Of a DNA stretch of 64,000 nucleotides, positions 43,359 through 51,728 are shown piece by piece. This stretch comes from PALSA-693 sp963780345 (lineage in GTDB: Bacteria > Actinomycetota > Acidimicrobiia > Acidimicrobiales > Palsa-688). The stretch's first letter is position 1. Each line of letters begins with the position of its first letter. Under the pieces are notes generated by a model, which saw only the letters and a list, made by a program, of their open reading frames with translations, was not told the origin of the DNA and did no database searches. The stretch spans positions 806,001 through 870,000 of the forward strand of contig CAWABU010000006.1 in NCBI GenBank assembly GCA_963780345.1, read 5' to 3'. The translations under genes were made by a program, and so were the position numbers.

Positions 43359-43366
43359 TCCGGCCG

Positions 43367-44122
43367 TCAGCCGCGGCGCGCCTGGTCGAGCGGCCAGCTG
43401 GCCGTGCCGCGCGGCGGGCCCGCGGCGGTATGGCTGGTTCCAGGCGGATCGACGGCCCAGTCGGGCGCCTGCCCCCACCCCTCCCCGTACACCAGCTCGT
43501 GGAGGGGACGGCGGCGCACGGGGCCGTGGCCGCCTTCGGGCTTGCCGATCGTGATGGTGGCGGCCATGAACGCCGCCTCCGGTACTTCCAGGAGCGCACG
43601 CAGCTCCGCCTCCACCCCGAAGTGGAAGCCGGTGATCACACCGCCATAGCCGAGCGCCCGCGCCGCGAGCAGGATGTTCTGACAGGAGGGAAAGACCGAC
43701 GCCCCCTCGAAGGAGGTCGGCGGGCGGTACCGGACCAGGCACGGCAGGATGAGCACCGGCACCCGGTCGAAGTCATCGACGTACCGCTGCATGGTGCGGG
43801 CCATACGGGACTTCGGCGTGTTGTCGCGGCCGCCCGAGCCGCTGTCGTACTGGTCGGTCTCCCGCTTGCTGTTCCAGGCCCGGCGCGCCGACTCGGCGAT
43901 CAGCCGTTTGGCCTCCCCGGCTTTGGGGCCGTCGGTGAGGACGATGAACCGGTACGGCTGGCGATTGGAGCCGCTCGGAGCCCGGGACGCGGCGAACAGT
44001 ATGGCGCGCAACGCCGCAGGCGGTACCGGTTCGTCACGGTAGCGGCGTATGGCCCGCGTGGAAGCGATGCCCTCGAGCAGACCGACCGCGTCGGCGGGCA
44101 GCGGTTCTTCTTCCAGACCCAT
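43367..44122 (-). CDS. Nitroreductase family protein
   Basis: 251 residues. Nitroreductase fold: IASTRAIRRYRDEPVPPAAL (about 19-38), AASRAPSGSNRQPYRFIVLT, and AARALGYGGVITGFHFGVE. FMN-dependent reductase of unknown substrate. It has a long C-terminal extension beyond the usual ~200 residues. It is divergent from another nitroreductase at 44195; the 72-base gap between them contains a short dyad CCTTTTCG/CGAAAGG that may regulate both. It is followed closely by DUF2889. Confidence 0.9.
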   Translation of the reverse strand: MGLEEEPLPADAVGLLEGIASTRAIRRYRDEPVPPAALRAILFAASRAPSGSNRQPYRFIVLTDGPKAGEAKRLIAESARRAWNSKRETDQYDSGSGGRDNTPKSRMARTMQRYVDDFDRVPVLILPCLVRYRPPTSFEGASVFPSCQNILLAARALGYGGVITGFHFGVEAELRALLEVPEAAFMAATITIGKPEGGHGPVRRRPLHELVYGEGWGQAPDWAVDPPGTSHTAAGPPRGTASWPLDQARRG

Positions 44123-44194
44123 GGCTCATCCTTTTCGAAAGCGAAAGGCCGCGTCAAACCTTAGCGGCCGGCCGGGAGGATAGATTCTGAGGCA

Positions 44195-44797
44195 ATGGAT
44201 GTCTTTGAAGCCATGAGCACGGCCGTGTCGATGCGCTGGTTGAAGCCGGACCCGGTCCCGGACGAGCTGATCGATCGGCTCATCTGGGCGGCGACCCGGG
44301 CTTCGAGTCCGGGCAATGTGCAGCCATGGGACTTCGTCGTCGTACGGGACGAGGCCACCCGGCGGGACGTGGCCCAAATCATCACGGCTGGTCTGACCGG
44401 ACTGCGCCGCCTGGCCAGCGCCCCTCCTCCCGAGGATCCGACCCAGCGCCGGATGCTGCAGGGCGTCGCCCACCTGGTGGAGCATCTCGGCGAGGCCCCG
44501 GTGCTCGTCTTCCTCTGCGGCAACAACGTGTACCCGCCAAACGCGCCTCAGGAGCACATGATGTACTCCGCCGTGTTCGCCGCGGCGCAGAACCTGATGG
44601 TGGCGGCCCGGGCCCTGGGACTCGGGGCGGCCTACACCACCTTTCAACTCGGATGTGAGGAAGAAATCAAAGGCCGGCTCGGCATCCCGCAGCCAACAAA
44701 GATCTGCGTCACCATCCCCGTCGGATGGCCAGGGAGGCGGTCGGGCCCGTTGACTCGCAAGCCGGTCGAAGAGGTGGTCCACTACGAGCGCTGGTAG
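44195..44797 (+). CDS. Nitroreductase family protein
   Basis: 200 residues. It shows FEAMSTAVSMRWLKPDPVPD, AATRASSPGNVQPWDFVVVR (about 32-51), AARALGLGAAYTTFQLGCEE and a final VEEVVHYERW, all typical of the ~200-residue nitroreductases that bind FMN. Divergent from the 251-residue nitroreductase across 72 bases, followed after 53 bases by the ornithine carbamoyltransferase gene. Substrate unknown. Confidence 0.9.
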   Translation: MDVFEAMSTAVSMRWLKPDPVPDELIDRLIWAATRASSPGNVQPWDFVVVRDEATRRDVAQIITAGLTGLRRLASAPPPEDPTQRRMLQGVAHLVEHLGEAPVLVFLCGNNVYPPNAPQEHMMYSAVFAAAQNLMVAARALGLGAAYTTFQLGCEEEIKGRLGIPQPTKICVTIPVGWPGRRSGPLTRKPVEEVVHYERW

Positions 44798-44850
44798 AGG
44801 CCGGGTCGGGCCGGGCCGAGGGTCCCTTTCTGCCCCGGTAGGGTGGGGCG

Positions 44851-45867
44851 GTGCCCGATAGCTCGATCAGCGTCGATCTGCACGGCCGGAGTTTTGTGAA
44901 AGAGCTGGATTTCACCGCGGCCGAGCTTCTCTTCCTGCTCGAGCTGGCGCGTGATCTGAAGGCGGCCAAGCGCGGGGGCTACGAGCGGCACCACCTGGCG
45001 GGCAGGAACATCGCACTCGTTTTCGAAAAAGCCTCGACCCGCACCCGCTGCGCCTTCGAGGTCGCCGCCTACGATCAGGGCGCCCACGTGACCTACCTCG
45101 GACCCGAGGGCACCCATATCGGCCACAAGGAGTCGATGAAGGACACGGCCAGGGTTCTGGGCCGCATGTTTGACGCCGTCGAGTACCGCGGGTCCAGCCA
45201 GCAGATCGTCGAGGACCTGGCGTGTCATGCCGGGGTGCCGGTTTACAACGGCTTGACCGATGACTACCACCCGACCCAGATGCTGGCCGACATCATGACC
45301 ATGCAGGAGCATTCCGCCAAGGCCCTCGCGGACATCTCCTATTGCTATGTGGGCGATGCCGCCTTCAACACCGGCAACTCCCTGATGATGATCGGCACCA
45401 AGCTGGGGATGGACGTGCGGATCTGTGCGCCTCGCCGCCTGTGGCCCAATCCCACCCTGGTCGAGACGGCCCAGGCGATCGCGGCTGAGTCAGGGGCCGA
45501 ACTCACGATCACCGACGACGTCGACGAGGGCGTCGAGGGCGTCGATTTCCTGTGCACCGATGTGTGGCTCTCTATGGGCCAGCCCGCGACCGAGTGGAAG
45601 GATCGGATCGAGTCGCTCCTCCCCTACCAGGTCAACGCCGAGATGATCGCTCGCACAGGCAATCCGGCGGTGAAGTTCATGCACTGCCTGCCCGCCTTCC
45701 ACGATCGGAGCACCACCGTCGGCCAGCGCCTGTACGAGACATACGGGCTCGACGCTCTCGAAGTCACCGACGACGTGTTCGAATCGCCTGCCTCGGTCGT
45801 CTTCGACGAGGCCGAGAATCGCGTCCACACCATCAAGGCCATCCTGGTCGCGACCCTCGGTCGTTGA
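44851..45867 (+). CDS. argF: Ornithine carbamoyltransferase
   Basis: 338 residues. It has EKASTRTRCAFEVAAYDQGA with the carbamoyl-phosphate site STRTR (62-66), HPTQ (140-143), DVWLSMGQ (237-244) and FMHCLP (276-281), all required for making citrulline from ornithine and carbamoyl phosphate. The long N-terminal half (KDTARVLGRMFDAVEYRG) is the E. coli ArgF/ArcB type, longer than usual actinobacterial ArgF, so a catabolic (arcB) role is possible. There is no other arginine biosynthesis gene next to it, but an arginyl-tRNA synthetase follows 1 kb later. GTG start. Confidence 0.95.
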   Translation: MPDSSISVDLHGRSFVKELDFTAAELLFLLELARDLKAAKRGGYERHHLAGRNIALVFEKASTRTRCAFEVAAYDQGAHVTYLGPEGTHIGHKESMKDTARVLGRMFDAVEYRGSSQQIVEDLACHAGVPVYNGLTDDYHPTQMLADIMTMQEHSAKALADISYCYVGDAAFNTGNSLMMIGTKLGMDVRICAPRRLWPNPTLVETAQAIAAESGAELTITDDVDEGVEGVDFLCTDVWLSMGQPATEWKDRIESLLPYQVNAEMIARTGNPAVKFMHCLPAFHDRSTTVGQRLYETYGLDALEVTDDVFESPASVVFDEAENRVHTIKAILVATLGR

Positions 45868-45886
45868 GGACGACGCCCCCGCAGTC

Positions 45887-46579
45887 ATGACCGACTCAGG
45901 CGCCGGGACACCGAGCAGTGAGATGGCCAGGCTGGAGTTCCGGCCCCGGCCCAGCACCGGCACGACAACGCCTCGCGATGGGCCGCTCGGAATCTGGCCC
46001 GAGCGAGACGGCGTTCTGTATGTACCCGAGACGGCCGAGCCCGGCGCCCCCATCCTGGTGTTTCTCCACGGGGCCAGCGGCAATGGCCGACGGGTGCTGC
46101 GCGCCGTGCTCGGGGCGGCCGATCGTTACGGCGTGGTGATCGCCGCCCCCGACTCACGGGGACCCACGTGGGACATCATCTCCTGGCACGAGTTCGGCCC
46201 TGACGTGCAGTTCATCGACCGGGTGCTCAACAAGGTCGCCGACCAGTGCGACGTCGATTTCGGCCGCCTGGCGATCGGAGGCATCTCGGACGGTGCGTCG
46301 TACGCCCTGTCGTTGGGGCTGACCAACGGCGACGTCTTTGGCTCGGTCGTGGCTTTCTCCCCCGGATTCCTCGTCACCATCGAGGTGCACGGGAAACCCC
46401 GCGTGTTCATCTCCCACGGAACCCAGGACCAGGTCCTGCCCATTGACGTGTGCGGGCGGCGGATCGCCGCTCAGCTCGACCACGCCGGCTACGCCGTGAC
46501 CTTTCACGAGTTCGATGGCGGCCACACGGTGCCGGCGGAGGTCGCCGATCTCGGTTTCGGCTGGTGGATCAACGGCTGA
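45887..46579 (+). CDS. Alpha/beta hydrolase (carboxylesterase/PHB-depolymerase-like)
   Basis: 230 residues. LVFLHGASGNGRRVLR is the oxyanion loop, IAAPDSRGPTWDI a following strand, GGISDGASYALSLG the nucleophile elbow (Ser near residue 134), FISHGTQDQVLPIDVCG the acid, and FDGGHTVPAEVADL the catalytic His. This matches small serine hydrolases of the phospholipase/carboxylesterase group. It starts 19 bases after the OTC stop, so it may be co-transcribed. The first ~35 residues are disordered. Confidence 0.88.
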   Translation: MTDSGAGTPSSEMARLEFRPRPSTGTTTPRDGPLGIWPERDGVLYVPETAEPGAPILVFLHGASGNGRRVLRAVLGAADRYGVVIAAPDSRGPTWDIISWHEFGPDVQFIDRVLNKVADQCDVDFGRLAIGGISDGASYALSLGLTNGDVFGSVVAFSPGFLVTIEVHGKPRVFISHGTQDQVLPIDVCGRRIAAQLDHAGYAVTFHEFDGGHTVPAEVADLGFGWWING

Positions 46580-46605
46580 CCGCCCTCCCCGCCGGCCCGC
46601 CCGGG

Positions 46606-46818
46606 TCAGATACGAGGTGCTCCGCCGGCGAAGTACTGCTCGACGGCTGCGACCAGCCCGGCCGATCCGAGCACGCTGTCCGGGGCCACTCCCCCATCAG
46701 GAATGTCCCAACCATGGGCGTTGAGGGCCGACAGGACGTCGGCTTGCAGCAACCCCGCCAGGCGGAGATTGGCTGCGGCGAAAGGCCGGACTCGTGGTCG
46801 GGGCGCGCCCTGACCCAA
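46606..46818 (-). CDS. Possible short gene or gene remnant
   Basis: About 70 residues with a normal-looking composition, RLAGLLQADVLSALNAHGWD and SVLGSAGLVAAVEQYFAGGA. The frame stays open for some 35 further codons upstream with no good start; TTG is the only nearby start and there is no ribosome site. It could be the tail of a decayed gene. I do not recognise the sequence. The rest of the 362-base gap between the serine hydrolase and argS holds nothing I can support. Confidence 0.3.
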   Translation of the reverse strand: MGQGAPRPRVRPFAAANLRLAGLLQADVLSALNAHGWDIPDGGVAPDSVLGSAGLVAAVEQYFAGGAPRI

Positions 46819-46941
46819 ACTCCGGAACCAGGCCCAGCCGCCCGGGCCAGCGCCGCATTTCGACCACCAAGGCCAGCCGAGTCCTGGCGCCGCGGCTGGC
46901 CTGTGGCAGTTGGGCCGCCCTGGCCCCTATCCTGAGTCGCA

Positions 46942-49002
46942 GTGCCGCCCCAAATCGATGAGAACATGTTCCGGAACCACGACGCGACCTATCGCGCCGT
47001 GCTCTCGACGCGGGACGAACTGGTGGCTCGGCGCGAGGCGCGAAGCGGCACAGTTCATGCGCCTGATCCGCTCGGCGATTTCATCGACAAGGTCCGCACT
47101 CTGCTGCCTGCCACCTCAGGGGTGGCGGTCGGCGAGGTTCTGGTCGATCTGGTCGATCGAGACCGTTTCAGCGCGGATCTGGCTCTGAAGTTCCCGGGAT
47201 TGCTCAAGGACGGCGGTCCGCGTCGGTTCGCGACGGACCACGCACCGGCGATCCGCGCCGCCCTGGGAGGTCCCGAGTTTGCCGAAGAGGTTGCCACCGT
47301 TGATTCCGTCGGTATGTACATCAACGTCAGGCTGCGCGACGAGTGGCTGCTGTCCGCCGCCCGGTCGGTGGCCGGTGCCGGTTCCTCCTACGGCCACTCC
47401 TCCCCGCTGGTCGCTGAGCGCTATGTCGTCGACTATTCGTCGCCGAACGTCGCCAAGAGCCTTCACGCCGGCCACATTCGTTCGACCATCATCGGTGCCG
47501 TTCTTTCCAATGTGCTCGAAGAAGCGGGCGGGCTCGTCTTCCGGATCAATCACCTCAATGACTACGGGGGCTTCGGGTTTCTCCTGGAAGGGCACCGGCG
47601 GTTCGAGCACAGCTTCCCCCCCGGCTCCGACATCAACGAGCGGTCGCTCGAGATCTACCGGCTCCGGCGGGTACTCGAGCGGGCCATCGCCGATGGAGCG
47701 TCGGTCGCCGACCTGCCCGGCCCCGACGCCGACCTGATCCACCTGATGCTCCCCGGGGTTCAAACCGGGGACGAACTCAGGGAAGCCATGGACCAGTTCG
47801 AAGCGGCCGCCGACGGGCGCTTCGAAGCGCTTGAATCCGGGGATCCTGAGGAGATGGCGCTGTGGAGAGAGATCGTCAGGGCCAGCCTTGAGGATTTCTC
47901 CACGTTCTATCGATCGCTGGACATCTCGTTCGATTTCGTCATCGGTGAGAGCTTCTACGCCCAGCTGGGTTTGACCCTCGTCGACGAGTGGTTGGAGTCA
48001 GGAGCCGTGGTCCAGTACGGGGAGGGCGAGGCCGCTGCCGACCTGCGCCATCTCCAGGACTCGCTCGCCGCCGGCGAGATCGGGGCATCCGAGTTCGAGT
48101 CCCTCGGACAGGCCATCCGCAAGGACATCGGCGCCGTCGTGGTCCGGCTCAGTCCCTCCGAGCGCTACGTGGTCAGACGCGGGGACGGCCGGAGCATTTA
48201 CGCCACCCGGGATCTGGCAGCGGTCGCCCTCCGGCAGCAACTCTTTGAGCCCACCAGCTGCATCTATGTCGTGGGCCAGGAACAGAAGATCCACTTCGAC
48301 CGGCTGTTTGCCGCCAGCTATCAACTGGGGCTGGCCGATCGACGCCGCACCACCTTCGAACACATCTACTTCGGGTTCTACGTCGACGCTCACACGCACA
48401 AGAAACTTTCGAGCCGCGAGTCTGCGACCGGTGTGACGGAGCTGTTCGAGACGGCGCAGGCGTATTTCCGGTCCCGGATCAGTGATCGGCTGGTCGAGGG
48501 GGACGAGGATCCCGAGACGGTCGCCCGCCAGCTCACCATCGCGTCGATTGTCTTCAACGACCTCAAGCAGGACACCCGCTCCACCGTCGAGATGGACATG
48601 AAGAACCCGACTGCCATGGTGGAGGTCTTCGACAAGTCGGGTGGCGCTTACGTGATCTACACGGCCTGCCGGGCCGGCAGCATCGTCAGGAAGGCTGCCG
48701 GGCGGGCGGAGGCCACCGGGCCCGACGCCCCGACCGGCCTCAATCCCGAGGAAGCTCGCCTCCTGCTGCAGGTCCTCGATTACCCCACAGTCGTCGCCTA
48801 CGCGGCCGAGCAACGAAACCCGTCGGTGCTGGTCCGCCACATGTTCGACGTCAGCAACCTCTACAACTCGTACAACGCCAAGGCCCGGGTCATTACCGAT
48901 GCCGGCGTCATCACCTCCCGACTGGTCACCACGGCGGCGGTGGAGCAGACCCTGCGCAACGGGCTGAAGCTCTGCAACGTCGATTGCCCGGAGTACATCT
49001 AG
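46942..49002 (+). CDS. argS: Arginine--tRNA ligase
   Basis: 686 residues, longer than the usual 550-590. HIGH-like YSSPNVAKSLHAGHIRSTII (about 164-183), INHLNDYGGFGFLLEGHRRF, the KMSKS-like KKLSSRES and the C-terminal DALR-type anticodon domain NLYNSYNAKARVI define class I ArgRS. It charges tRNA-Arg. The extra length comes from the N-terminal ~35 residues and an enlarged region after the HIGH motif (residues ~215-300). It lies ~1 kb after ornithine carbamoyltransferase, amid catabolic genes, so a second, non-housekeeping copy is possible. GTG at 46942 has no ribosome site; ATG 46966 is an alternative. Confidence 0.92.
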   Translation: MPPQIDENMFRNHDATYRAVLSTRDELVARREARSGTVHAPDPLGDFIDKVRTLLPATSGVAVGEVLVDLVDRDRFSADLALKFPGLLKDGGPRRFATDHAPAIRAALGGPEFAEEVATVDSVGMYINVRLRDEWLLSAARSVAGAGSSYGHSSPLVAERYVVDYSSPNVAKSLHAGHIRSTIIGAVLSNVLEEAGGLVFRINHLNDYGGFGFLLEGHRRFEHSFPPGSDINERSLEIYRLRRVLERAIADGASVADLPGPDADLIHLMLPGVQTGDELREAMDQFEAAADGRFEALESGDPEEMALWREIVRASLEDFSTFYRSLDISFDFVIGESFYAQLGLTLVDEWLESGAVVQYGEGEAAADLRHLQDSLAAGEIGASEFESLGQAIRKDIGAVVVRLSPSERYVVRRGDGRSIYATRDLAAVALRQQLFEPTSCIYVVGQEQKIHFDRLFAASYQLGLADRRRTTFEHIYFGFYVDAHTHKKLSSRESATGVTELFETAQAYFRSRISDRLVEGDEDPETVARQLTIASIVFNDLKQDTRSTVEMDMKNPTAMVEVFDKSGGAYVIYTACRAGSIVRKAAGRAEATGPDAPTGLNPEEARLLLQVLDYPTVVAYAAEQRNPSVLVRHMFDVSNLYNSYNAKARVITDAGVITSRLVTTAAVEQTLRNGLKLCNVDCPEYI

Positions 49003-49049
49003 CCGGCCGGCGAGAAGCCCGGCGCCTGGCCGTTCGCCGATCGAAGCGC

Positions 49050-49100
49050 CGGGCGGGGCGGGTGGACGGACCGACCCGCCCGGGCGGGGCGGGTGGACGG
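49050..49100. repeat. 20-base direct repeat, two copies 31 bases apart
   Basis: CGGGCGGGGCGGGTGGACGG occurs at 49050-49069 and 49081-49100 in the spacer between the argS stop and the SirB1 stop. It is GC-rich and may have arisen by slippage. The two genes are convergent here. Confidence 0.85.
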
Positions 49101-49115
49101 GGCGCCCGGCCGCGG

Positions 49116-49904
49116 TCAGTTGAGCCGGGCCCGCAACGACACCGCTTCGGAGCGCAGCCGGGCCGCGACCTCCTCGGCGGTCTGGACCTCAGCCAGGTCG
49201 TCGAGGACGTCCGCAGCGTCGTCGAAGCGGCCGAGAGTGCCCAGCCGGGCCGACAGATGGACCCGGTCGCCGGAAGGCAACTCGGGGATCCTGAGGCGCA
49301 GGCGGGACACCCACAGCAGCGATCGGTAGTCGGCGCGGCGCTCGAAGCTGCGATCAAGGTTGGCGAGCATCCGGGCGAGTATGGCCCGGGGCCCGGTCGG
49401 GGCCAGCATGCTCGGCGTCAGGCCGGCCTGACTGCCGGTCGCGGTGCGGAGAAGGCGCTCACAAGCGGGCGGGTCGAGCCGCTGCCCGCCGTTGAAGGCG
49501 TCGATCAGCAGTTGCGGCGCCGTCGGGTCGCGCACCAGAAAGTGGCCCGGCATACCAACCCCCTCGAGCTCGACGCCGCAGCGACGGCCCACTTCGATCA
49601 GAAGGAGGGAGAGCGAGATGGGGATCCCCAGCCGGCGATCCAGAACCTGGTCGAGGTAGGAGTTGAGGGGGTTGTCGTACCCCTCGCGGTCTCCGGTCAG
49701 GCCCAGGTCCTCGAACAGCACCCGGCACACGGCCGGGGCGTCGGGCTGGCCGACCCGGGCGGCCACGCCGTCGAGGCGCTGGAGCTGAGCGGGCACGTCC
49801 AGATCCGGGTTGGCATGGGCGGCGATCAGGAGGGCGGCCTCATCGAGGGGGAGGTCCGCCTCGGGACCTTGCATCAACTCTCGCCAGCGCGCCGCCGGTT
49901 CCAC
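49116..49904 (-). CDS. SirB1 family protein (transglutaminase-like with tetratricopeptide region)
   Basis: 262 residues. The core NPLNSYLDQVLDRRLGIPIS (about 78-97) with SLLLIEVGRRCGVELEGVGM and PGHFLVRD is the SirB1 signature. The C-terminal ~90 residues (RADYRSLLWVSRLRLRIPEL) fit the helical tail seen in this family. The biochemical role is unclear. GTG at 49904 is chosen; the long N-terminal reading further up is a translation of the tandem repeat at 49985-50020 (TRATRATRA) and is unlikely to be protein. It is divergent from the HAD gene. Confidence 0.85.
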   Translation of the reverse strand: MEPAARWRELMQGPEADLPLDEAALLIAAHANPDLDVPAQLQRLDGVAARVGQPDAPAVCRVLFEDLGLTGDREGYDNPLNSYLDQVLDRRLGIPISLSLLLIEVGRRCGVELEGVGMPGHFLVRDPTAPQLLIDAFNGGQRLDPPACERLLRTATGSQAGLTPSMLAPTGPRAILARMLANLDRSFERRADYRSLLWVSRLRLRIPELPSGDRVHLSARLGTLGRFDDAADVLDDLAEVQTAEEVAARLRSEAVSLRARLN

Positions 49905-49984
49905 GTTCGGGTGGCTACCGATGGTCCGGTTGCCACCCACCGGAGAGGGGCGGGACGTGGAAGGAGCCGCACTCGATCGGGTGA

Positions 49985-50020
49985 CCCGGGTGGCCCGGGT
50001 GGCCCGGGTGGCCCGGGTGG
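49985..50020. repeat. 9-base tandem repeat, four copies
   Basis: Four perfect copies of CCCGGGTGG followed by a partial fifth. It lies in the divergent region between the SirB1 and HAD genes. Because 9 is a multiple of 3 it leaves frames open on both strands, which inflates the apparent N terminus of SirB1. Confidence 0.85.
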
Positions 50021-50124
50021 CCTGGCACCGAGCCGGCCACGCCACCGCGGCTGCGATTCGGCATACCATCCACGATAGCGGCCCGACGGCCGTTCTCCTG
50101 GTGGCCGCATTTGGAGCAGGACGC

Positions 50125-50838
50125 GTGGAACTGGCCGACTTCGAGGCTATGAGCTTCGATTGTTACGGAACGCTCATCGATTGGGAGGCCGGCCTGGCGG
50201 CCGTGCTCAAGCCCTGGGCCAGGTGGCAAGGGCTCGATGCCCCGGATGAACAGCTTCTGGCCGCTTTTTCCAGCCACGAATCCGCGGCCGAGGCCGAATA
50301 TCCCGGCGAGCGCTACCCCGAGATCCTGGCGCGGAGCATGCGGGCCCTCGGGCAGGACCTGGGCATCACTGTCAGCGATGAGGACGGAGCCGCGCTGGCG
50401 CGCTCGGTACCGGACTGGCCGCCTTTCCCGGACTCCCACGATGCGCTGGTCCGGCTCGGCCGGGGCCGCCTGCTCATCATTCTCTCCAATGTGGACCGTG
50501 CGTCTTTTGCCCGTTCGAACGCCCGGCTGGGCGTGACGTTCGCCAGCATCCTGACCGCCGAGGACATCGGCTCCTACAAGCCATCGCCGCGCAACTTCGA
50601 GGCGCTGGAGGAGGAGGCGCGCCGGCTGGGCGTGAGACCCGGCAGGTTGGTGCACGTGGCCCAGAGTCTCTTCCACGATCACATCCCCGCCCAGCGGGCC
50701 GGCCTGCCCACCGTGTGGATCAACCGGCGTCACGACCGGCCGGGATGGGGCGCCACGCCCGCGCCCTCCAGGGCGGTCACTCCGGATTGGGAATTCCCAT
50801 CGATGGCGTCGTTCGCGGCGGCCGTCGACGCCGGCTGA
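50125..50838 (+). CDS. HAD family hydrolase, haloacid dehalogenase type II-like
   Basis: 237 residues. It has MSFDCYGTLIDWEAGLAAVL with the nucleophile Asp near residue 11, ILSNVDRASFARS (motif II, Ser/Asn), and EDIGSYKPSPRNFEALEEEA (motif III Lys), then HVAQSLFHDHIPAQRAGLPT. The cap is helical as in 2-haloacid dehalogenases, so it could dehalogenate short acids or be a phosphatase. GTG at 50125 follows GGAGCAGG. The stop overlaps a 13-base palindrome GCTGAA-A-TTCAGC at 50834-50846. Confidence 0.9.
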   Translation: MELADFEAMSFDCYGTLIDWEAGLAAVLKPWARWQGLDAPDEQLLAAFSSHESAAEAEYPGERYPEILARSMRALGQDLGITVSDEDGAALARSVPDWPPFPDSHDALVRLGRGRLLIILSNVDRASFARSNARLGVTFASILTAEDIGSYKPSPRNFEALEEEARRLGVRPGRLVHVAQSLFHDHIPAQRAGLPTVWINRRHDRPGWGATPAPSRAVTPDWEFPSMASFAAAVDAG

Positions 50839-51028
50839 AATTCAGCTGAGTTCGGGAACCAGTCGCCTGCACCCGTCGTATAACGCTGATAACCGACCGG
50901 CGCCACCGAGAACCTCGGCGACCGGACGGAACGACAGGTAATCGTCCCGATCATTCAGATCATCCCGATCAGCTCGGCGGCCCCGACGGGACCAGGACCA
51001 AGGCAACCGGGCGGAAGGAGGGGTTTCG

Positions 51029-51532
51029 ATGTTGCGGTTTTGTGGATTTGACCTCGAGTTGCTCGTCGACGATGTGATCAGCCGCGAGGACTGGCCGGCC
51101 CTGTGTGAGGCGCACGATGAGGCCGGCGCCCACTGGCTCATCGTGCAGGTGGACGGCGACCGGGACCATCCGGCGTGGCTCTGCGCGCCGGTATCAGTGC
51201 GGGCCATCCGGGCCGTACTTGACGGTCAGGCCTCGCCGTACGACGTCTTGCGCCACAGCGCTACCGGGACCGTCGAGCTGGTGAGGGTCGCGGCGGGGCG
51301 AGCCATCCCCGATCGGTGCCTCCTGTGCTCCGAGGTGGATGAGCGGCTTTCCTCCCCCGCCCGACGGCCGGGCGGGGCGGGGCCGGGCGGGGCGGGGTCG
51401 GGCGGGGAGGGGCCGGCGGGGGCCGCCTCGGGCGGCGCGGGGCCGGGCGTGGGGGTGCCGGCGGGGGCCGCGTCGAGCCCGGGAAGCGCGGGCCGCCCGG
51501 GTCGGCCGGGTCGGGCAGTTCTGGCGGCCTGA
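51029..51532 (+). CDS. Unrecognised protein, family A copy 2 (CxxC domain plus Gly-rich tail)
   Basis: 167 residues. The first ~110 residues match family A copy 1 (5492-6013): ML..CG.DL.L.VD.V, HWLIVQ, P.W.CA.VS.R, DVLRHSATGTVELVR and RCLLCSEVDERL. From about residue 112 comes a low-complexity tail (GGAGPGGAGSGGEGPAG). It could bind metal through the two CxxC cysteines; a short conserved domain with a disordered tail suggests a scaffold or nucleic-acid-binding role, but this is a guess. The ATG has a strong GGAAGGAGG ribosome site. A 190-base upstream region holds AT-rich sequence and repeats of GATCA. No signal peptide. Confidence 0.7.
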   Translation: MLRFCGFDLELLVDDVISREDWPALCEAHDEAGAHWLIVQVDGDRDHPAWLCAPVSVRAIRAVLDGQASPYDVLRHSATGTVELVRVAAGRAIPDRCLLCSEVDERLSSPARRPGGAGPGGAGSGGEGPAGAASGGAGPGVGVPAGAASSPGSAGRPGRPGRAVLAA

Positions 51533-51728
51533 GGCGCCGCCGGGCCTTTCCTGGCGCGATCAGTGCCCAGTCAAACCGTGGGGCGCGCCAGTAAAGCTCC
51601 GGAGGTGCCGCACCCGGGCCAACCGGGCGGTGAACTCGCGAACGGACGGGACCCGGAGTCACGGCCCCGACCACACCCGGTCGCCGAGGGCCGAGGAGGT
51701 CCGGCGGTCCCCATATCATGACCGCCCA

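Noticed and set aside
51360..51490. G-rich runs in the tail of family A copy 2 as possible G-quadruplexes
   Set aside because: The runs follow from Gly-rich coding in a GC-rich genome; no regular tract pattern supports a specific structure.
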